NCBI GenBank assembly: GCA_024275615.1
Contig: JAJRYU010000320.1
Span: forward strand, 1 to 11,901
Reading direction: 5' to 3'
Source of the DNA: Planctomycetota bacterium
GTDB lineage: Bacteria > Planctomycetota > GCA-002687715 > DRQF01
DNA: 11,901 nt
Shown here: in pieces, positions 8,025 through 11,901 of the stretch
Layout: every line of letters begins with the position of its first letter
Position numbering within the stretch: position 1 is the stretch's first letter
The notes under the pieces: generated by a model
Databases searched by the model: none
Told to the model about the DNA's origin: nothing
Seen by the model: the letters and a program-made list of their open reading frames with translations, nothing else
Position numbers and translations under genes: made by a program

Positions 8025-8063
8025 AAGAAAGCCCTCATCCGATAATTGGATGAGGGCTTTCTT
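8025..8063. terminator. Bidirectional terminator between convergent rho and rpmH
   Basis: AAGAAAGCCCTCATCC (8025-8040) and its exact reverse complement (8048-8063) form a 16-bp perfect stem with the 7-nt loop GATAATT. The stem is A-rich at the base on the left and T-rich on the right, so each strand ends in GGGCTTTCTT after a GC-rich stem, the usual shape of a two-way intrinsic terminator. It lies 22 bp past the rpmH stop on the minus strand and 174 bp past the rho stop on the plus strand. The closer fit to rpmH suggests that this is its main client. Confidence 0.88.
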
Positions 8064-8085
8064 GATGTCTGTGGGTGTGGGCTGC

Positions 8086-8220
8086 CTACTTGGGAGTCAA
8101 ACGACGTCCAAGGCGGCGGCGGCGGCGGATAATGGCGCGGCCACCACGGGTTTTCATGCGGGCGCGGAATCCGACCTTGCGGGAACGCTTCCGGTTACTT
8201 TTGCGGATACGAATCTTCAT
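8086..8220 (-). CDS. rpmH: Ribosomal protein L34
   Basis: This 44-residue, very basic protein of the 50S subunit is recognised by its core KVGFRARMKTRGGR (residues 15-28), the L34 signature, followed by a run of five arginines and the tail LGRRLTPK. The N-terminal KSNRKR stretch corresponds to the PSNRKRKR region of other L34 proteins, although the usual TYQP is replaced by IRIRK. Length matches the family. AAAAGGA at 8230-8236 is a good Shine-Dalgarno site 9 nt before the ATG. A promoter at 8301-8328 and terminator at 8025-8063 make it a stand-alone unit. In many bacteria rpmH is followed by rnpA near dnaA and oriC. Here there is no rnpA, and rho's 3' end faces it. The five CGC codons in a row (complement of 8112-8126) are a GC-rich micro-repeat. 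Confidence 0.96.
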   Translation of the reverse strand: MKIRIRKSNRKRSRKVGFRARMKTRGGRAIIRRRRRLGRRLTPK

Positions 8221-8243
8221 TATTTGAAGTCCTTTTCTACAAA

Positions 8244-8263
8244 GGGCTTAGACCACTAAGCCC
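8244..8263 (-). promoter_or_regulatory. Hairpin in the rpmH 5' leader
   Basis: On the minus strand GGGCTTAG, loop TGGT, CTAAGCCC forms a perfect 8-bp stem, with a CCCTTT edge that is too short a T run for a strong terminator. It lies between the promoter (8301-8328) and the ribosome-binding site (8230-8236), within the transcribed leader. A plausible role is autogenous control by a ribosomal protein, or protection of the mRNA 5' region. No known ribosomal-protein leader family is recognised. Confidence 0.5.
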
Positions 8264-8300
8264 CGGTTGTTTGTCTATTTTCCCAGGAATCGGGCTGGGG

Positions 8301-8328
8301 ATTATAGCAGGGCAAATCTCGTCATCAA
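8301..8328 (-). promoter_or_regulatory. rpmH promoter
   Basis: The minus strand has a perfect -10 TATAAT (8301-8306) preceded by TGC, giving an extended -10. A -35 TTGATG (8323-8328, four of six consensus bases) stands 16 bp upstream. Transcription would begin near 8294 and give a leader of about 75 nt that includes the hairpin at 8244-8263. This is the best promoter match noticed in the window. Confidence 0.7.
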
Positions 8329-8474
8329 GATCGCAGTTTGAACGGTCTTTCTTGGTTTCAACACAGGTTTTGGGGCATGTTTAGCCGATAGTGAATATAT
8401 ATTTATGGGCGGAATATCAACCTCCGTCGGCATACTGGGCCTGAGGAAGTGGGTCAAAGAGGCGAGGTCCACGC

Positions 8475-9515
8475 ATGCGCGTTATTACATTTCTGACTAT
8501 TCTTCTCACCTTGTTGCTTCTCTTTCTGGCGGCTGTTCCCCAGATCGGCAATGGTGGCTTTGAACTGGCGTCAACACCGCCAGCCAATACAGTCCCGGGC
8601 TGGTCTCAAGTCTCGGCTCAAGATGCTCAAGTCATAGGGAATCCATCGACCGACATCGGCATGCCCAAGGAAGGTCAGAATTGGTTGACGTTCTCAGGTG
8701 CCGGATCCTCCAATGCGACGAAGCCGTCGGTGGCTATCGGTTTCGGCATCCCACCGATTAACGCCGTTTCTGTGGCAGAGAGTTTTACTCTGACCGGGAA
8801 CCTCACAAAACTTGAACTCGATGCCGTGTTTCTTTCCAACGAGACGCCGGGGACGATTTGGGAGGATTTTCTCAGCGTTGATCTCAGCGACGGCAGCAAC
8901 TCGTTGAACTTGTTGTTGCTCGACATCAATTCACCTTTGCCGCAAACCAGCCAGCTTTACAATCAGACAATCTCCGGCACAGGGATGAAATCGACGACCG
9001 TGCGGCACATATCGGTTGATATTCCGGTGGCGTTTCCTCTTGCGAATTCCGCTACCACTTTTACCCTTACTTTGTCTGTTGGCAACGCAATCGATGCCTC
9101 ACTCCCATCAAGAGGGTATTTTGACGCCGTGAAATTCACCGCAGGCGCCACTATTCCAGCGGCGGTTTTACCCGCATCTCTTCGCGTTGACCCGTTGCCT
9201 GGCGGGGACTGGCTATTCGTCGCAGAAGCACCAGCATGGCCGGGTGGCATCATCTACAACATCTTCTCAGCGAGTACATCGCTGCCCTTGGGAGCGGGTG
9301 GATTCGCCGGAATTGTTCCAGATCAATCGACATATTTCTCAATGAACACGGCCCTGGGGGTGCCTCCTTTTCACGTCGGACTGGATGGGCAAGGCAAGTA
9401 TCAATTTGTGATACCCGCGTGGGCAGCGCCCGGCATCACCGCAGACTGTTTCATGGCTGTCTTTTACGCCGGGATTCTCGTCGAGCTCTCCCCACCGATT
9501 CGGCACACCTACTAG
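8475..9515 (+). CDS. Exported protein of unknown function with NGGFE/PGW N-terminal module
   Basis: The protein has 346 residues. Residues 1-20 form a signal peptide: a short basic start, a long leucine-rich core and a likely cleavage after A20, so it is secreted. The mature N-terminus begins with NGGFE (26-30) and, after a gap, PGWS and EGQNWLTFSG. This pattern resembles DUF642/carbohydrate-binding-like beta-sandwich domains that bacteria with many secreted proteins place right after the signal. Residues about 40-225 are beta-rich with many Ser, Thr and Asn. The last 110 or so residues (from about 230, with GGDWLF and GKYQFVIPA, ending LSPPIRHTY) look like a second small beta domain; similar tails seem common in planctomycete secreted proteins, but this is an impression. 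No catalytic motif or membrane anchor is visible. GAGG ends 7 nt before the ATG and serves as ribosome site. Function is unknown. Confidence 0.8.
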   Translation: MRVITFLTILLTLLLLFLAAVPQIGNGGFELASTPPANTVPGWSQVSAQDAQVIGNPSTDIGMPKEGQNWLTFSGAGSSNATKPSVAIGFGIPPINAVSVAESFTLTGNLTKLELDAVFLSNETPGTIWEDFLSVDLSDGSNSLNLLLLDINSPLPQTSQLYNQTISGTGMKSTTVRHISVDIPVAFPLANSATTFTLTLSVGNAIDASLPSRGYFDAVKFTAGATIPAAVLPASLRVDPLPGGDWLFVAEAPAWPGGIIYNIFSASTSLPLGAGGFAGIVPDQSTYFSMNTALGVPPFHVGLDGQGKYQFVIPAWAAPGITADCFMAVFYAGILVELSPPIRHTY

Positions 9516-9701
9516 CCGACTTCCCGGCTGATCATGTGGGGCAGCTGAATCCGTTTCGTCATCGCTGGCTGTTTGGCACGACACAATGCTGTAAGCTGCT
9601 GCCATTATGCGGTTTATGATGTTCCCACAATAATGCATGTGACGCATCTTTTCTCGTTACTTGAGGATATCTGCTTCGTCTATCTTTATGATGGTCGGGA
9701 G

Positions 9702-9714
9702 CGGAACGATTCCG
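9702..9714 (+). promoter_or_regulatory. Short palindrome ahead of the sigma-factor gene
   Basis: CGGAA-CGA-TTCCG is a 5-bp inverted repeat 10 nt before the sigma-factor ATG and overlaps GGAAC, the core of many ECF-type -35 elements. It continues into GGGG, the only ribosome-site-like run here. It may be an operator, part of an autoregulated promoter, or a leader stem that masks the ribosome site. Chance is a real alternative for so short a repeat. Confidence 0.25.
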
Positions 9715-9724
9715 GGGTAACTGC

Positions 9725-10288
9725 ATGATTCGAAGGGCAACGCGCATTGAGCCGAAGATGGAACCAAGAGCTTCTTTGTCGGAGAGCTTCGACCGTCTTC
9801 TCGAACGGCATTCCCGTGAAATCCAGGTATTTCTCTACAAGCTCTGTGGTAACCACCATGATGCCGAGGAACTAGCGCAAGACGTATTCGTCAAGGCTTT
9901 CCGAAAACTAGACACACTGCGAGAAAGCGGTGCCACGCGTCGTTGGCTTTACACCATCGCTGTCAACCATTTCAACGATTGGATCAAACCCAAACGCCGG
10001 GCCATCCTCAGGACGATTCTTGAGATCGAAGAGCAGGTATTGGAAGGCAACGAAAAAGAGCGGCCCCAAGAAGCTGCGATGAACAAGGAACTCTCAGAGT
10101 GGTTGCAGGAGGCGACCATGCACCTTCCTGAACGTCAACGAACTGTCCTCTTGCTGTTCAGCGCGACAGGATTCGATTACCAAGAGATCGCCAAGACACT
10201 GAACATTAGTACCGACGCCGTGAAAATGAGCTTATTCCACGCTCGCGAGCGATTACGCGAACAAGTAGATCGATATCTAAAGAAGTGA
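9725..10288 (+). CDS. ECF-type RNA polymerase sigma factor
   Basis: The 187 residues have the two-domain layout of extracytoplasmic-function sigma factors. Sigma region 2 covers about 22-92, with HHDAEELAQDVFVKAFRKL (region 2.2, core RNA polymerase binding) and RRWLYTIAVNHFNDWIKPKRR (regions 2.3-2.4, -10 recognition and melting). A charged linker follows. Region 4 covers about 130-182, from LPERQRTVLLLFSATGFDY through the helix-turn-helix EIAKTLNISTDAVKMSLFHAR that reads the -35. No extra C-terminal domain is present. The stop overlaps the GTG start of the next gene (GTGA), so the two are translationally coupled and the neighbour is its anti-sigma factor. A second in-frame ATG at 9758 (residue 12) is a possible start, since the first 11 residues are not conserved. 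The target promoters cannot be deduced from this window. Confidence 0.95.
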   Translation: MIRRATRIEPKMEPRASLSESFDRLLERHSREIQVFLYKLCGNHHDAEELAQDVFVKAFRKLDTLRESGATRRWLYTIAVNHFNDWIKPKRRAILRTILEIEEQVLEGNEKERPQEAAMNKELSEWLQEATMHLPERQRTVLLLFSATGFDYQEIAKTLNISTDAVKMSLFHARERLREQVDRYLKK

Positions 10289-11901
10289 ATAGTTGCCCAG
10301 AACAAATCGAGCTTTACAGCTACGTCGACGGAGAATTGCCACGCCCTCAATGGCAGGTGATCAACATGCATTTGCCTGAGTGCAGCCGTTGTCGTGACGA
10401 GATTCGAGCGATCGCAAGGTTGAATCGGCACCTTCTCAAACCGAACTCTGTCGAGTTTGCTCCAGACTTCGAATCGAACTTTCGAGCGGCATTGATGGCA
10501 CGCATGGTGACGTCAAATGAAGTGCGCTCTTTTCGACGTGTCTTGGACGCGAAGCGATTGGTGGCCGTCGCCGCCGGAATCCTCATTGCAGTTTTTGGTT
10601 GGCAGCTATTTTATCGTGATGTTTCGGTTGGCGTCAGAAGCGGGCCGCCAAAGACAATGCACTTGGCACCAACGCTGACGGCGGCCATGAAGGCTGAGGC
10701 TTCTTTCGATCAATTCTTGACTGAGAATAGGGGCTCACGCGAACACCCCAGTGGTGGGCAAATACATCGCTTTCAATTTCAGTTCGCCAAGAGCGGACTA
10801 AGTCTTGTTGGCCATATCGCGAGTCGGTTGAACGAGTCTTCAAGAGCGGAAGAACAAACTCTCTATCGTGTTCTCGGAGCGACGAAGAGTCAACAATCGT
10901 GGGCTCTTCTTAGAAGACGACTTAGCGAAAAATCTACTGACTCCCAGATCCGTTCTGTCATTCTTGAGTCGATTGTCCAGCAGCCCAGCGTAGAAGCGGC
11001 ACGCCTCATCAGACGAGAAGCTGAGAAGAAGCTCAGTTTTGGTGAAGCCTTCAGACTTTTAACCTCCATGCCTAGCCGTTTCTATTGGCCTGAATTGGAG
11101 ATTCTCTGTCGTGAGAACCTCACGACAAGTCCCAAGCAGGTCATTTCATCTTTGGCTTCCTTGGGATCTCCCAAGGCTGAGTCTCTGCTGCTAGACCTGC
11201 ACCTTGAAGGTCTTCAGAGTGACGTACTCACTGCCCCTCTCGTTCAAAGGCGAGGTGTGATATCTAAGTCGAAACAAATCGTGGCCATGCCCCATGCCGC
11301 TCCGGAACGCCGACGCCGCGCAATTTTTCTCCTTGGAAAATGTAAGGATGAAGGAAGCGCCGAGATGTTGATGGATCTCGTCAATGACCCCAAAGTTGGC
11401 AGTGAAGCGTTTCGTGCCTTGAGCCAAATCGCGAGTACCGACGCCATGCTCAAGATCGTTCATCAGTTGCCTCTCGTCGAGAAGCGGCGGCTATCCAGAC
11501 GCGAGGAAGAACGGCTGCACCTCATTGAGTATCTTGTTCGCGAATTGGGGCCCGCTGGATTGGAATTCTTTAGTCAGCTTGCCTTGGAGGGTGATCGTTC
11601 CGGCCGCCCCCAATACGTTAAAGCACTCGGGTTGCTTGGCACGGAAAAGACCCTGCCGATTCTCTACTCGCTGGCGAAGAGCCCAGAGTTGAGAGAATTC
11701 GCGATAGGTGCTGTGATTCGCATTGGCTCGCCTCGATCGGTCTCTTTTCTCCAGATTATGGTTCGTGACGCGAATCTGAGGATAAGAAGGCTTGCCAGAG
11801 AGGGGTTGAAAAAGCTCACTCCTTCCCGTCCAAAGCAAAAATGGCGAGGTTTCGCGCGCGTTCTCGCTCAGGCTTGCGTGATTGCCCCACGAATGGTCTG
11901 A
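10285..11901 (+). CDS. Zinc-finger anti-sigma factor with C-terminal HEAT-repeat-like domain
   Basis: The 538-residue protein is complete; its TGA is the last codon in the window. Residues 1-50 form a zinc anti-sigma (ZAS) domain. H29-x3-C33-x2-C36 is the classic motif, and C4 lies 25 residues before H29, the position of the fourth zinc ligand in RsrA-like proteins. One membrane helix spans about 92-109, with basic residues just before it, so the N-terminus is cytoplasmic and the rest is outside. From about 185 to 512 the sequence is a chain of paired amphipathic helices resembling HEAT/PBS-lyase repeats (for example 341-352, 443-456, 469-482 and 497-512), a scaffold that usually binds protein partners. 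The GTG start overlaps the sigma gene by four bases. No protease site or catalytic motif is visible. The zinc-domain part is well supported; the repeat assignment is by pattern and could be another alpha-solenoid. Confidence 0.88.
   Translation: MNSCPEQIELYSYVDGELPRPQWQVINMHLPECSRCRDEIRAIARLNRHLLKPNSVEFAPDFESNFRAALMARMVTSNEVRSFRRVLDAKRLVAVAAGILIAVFGWQLFYRDVSVGVRSGPPKTMHLAPTLTAAMKAEASFDQFLTENRGSREHPSGGQIHRFQFQFAKSGLSLVGHIASRLNESSRAEEQTLYRVLGATKSQQSWALLRRRLSEKSTDSQIRSVILESIVQQPSVEAARLIRREAEKKLSFGEAFRLLTSMPSRFYWPELEILCRENLTTSPKQVISSLASLGSPKAESLLLDLHLEGLQSDVLTAPLVQRRGVISKSKQIVAMPHAAPERRRRAIFLLGKCKDEGSAEMLMDLVNDPKVGSEAFRALSQIASTDAMLKIVHQLPLVEKRRLSRREEERLHLIEYLVRELGPAGLEFFSQLALEGDRSGRPQYVKALGLLGTEKTLPILYSLAKSPELREFAIGAVIRIGSPRSVSFLQIMVRDANLRIRRLAREGLKKLTPSRPKQKWRGFARVLAQACVIAPRMV

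Noticed and set aside
8101..8130. GGC repeat (GGCGGCGGCGGCGGCGG) as a possible tandem repeat
   Set aside because: It is the complement of five CGC arginine codons within rpmH and is explained by the protein.
8014..8259. 81-codon plus-strand frame with an alanine-rich, leader-like sequence
   Set aside because: It is the antisense shadow of rpmH and its terminator; the alanine run is the complement of the CGC arginine codons of L34.
9514..9529. AGCCG/CGGCT hairpin at the end of the exported protein gene as a terminator
   Set aside because: It overlaps the stop codon, has only five pairs and lacks a following T tract.

Overview
The window reads as an ordinary chromosomal stretch of housekeeping genes that runs into a short accessory region. 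A Planctomycetota-like bacterium is my best guess. The grounds are a Rho with a long Arg/Gly/Asn-rich N-terminus, an ECF sigma factor coupled to a membrane anti-sigma factor carrying HEAT-like repeats, and a secreted protein with an NGGFE...PGW front end. Base composition looks moderately GC-rich throughout, and I see no abrupt compositional break, insertion sequence, CRISPR array, tRNA or rRNA. The phylum is inferred from gene style only; no marker gene was compared against a database.

Layout. (1) 2-502: the 3' part of a class I SAM methyltransferase on the plus strand, cut by the left edge. It is convergent with argS, with a stem-loop terminator candidate at 553-601 between them. (2) 912-2687, minus strand: complete arginyl-tRNA synthetase (argS). 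Divergent from it at 2779-3696 is an amidinotransferase-superfamily hydrolase of the DDAH/CtlX type, so two arginine-related proteins share a 91-bp intergenic region. (3) 3823-5613: the translational GTPase TypA/BipA. (4) 5614-6365: a 752-bp gap with small hairpins but no convincing gene. (5) 6366-7850: transcription terminator Rho with a GTG start. (6) 8086-8220, minus strand: a 44-aa ribosomal protein L34 gene (rpmH), easily missed because of its size. It has a near-consensus promoter, a leader hairpin and a 16-bp perfect inverted-repeat terminator shared with convergent rho. (7) 8475-9515: an exported protein of unknown function. (8) 9725-11901: an ECF sigma factor whose stop overlaps the start of a zinc-binding, single-pass anti-sigma factor with a large HEAT-repeat-like extracytoplasmic region. 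Its stop codon is the last three bases of the window.

How they fit together. argS, typA, rho and rpmH are gene-expression housekeeping functions that sit in separate transcription units. The most distinctive unit is the sigma/anti-sigma pair. An N-terminal zinc anti-sigma domain would hold the sigma factor on the cytoplasmic side, a single membrane helix would cross the membrane, and an alpha-helical repeat domain of about 400 residues would act as sensor or partner-binding surface outside. The exported protein just upstream could belong to the same envelope theme, but nothing in the sequence ties it to the regulon.
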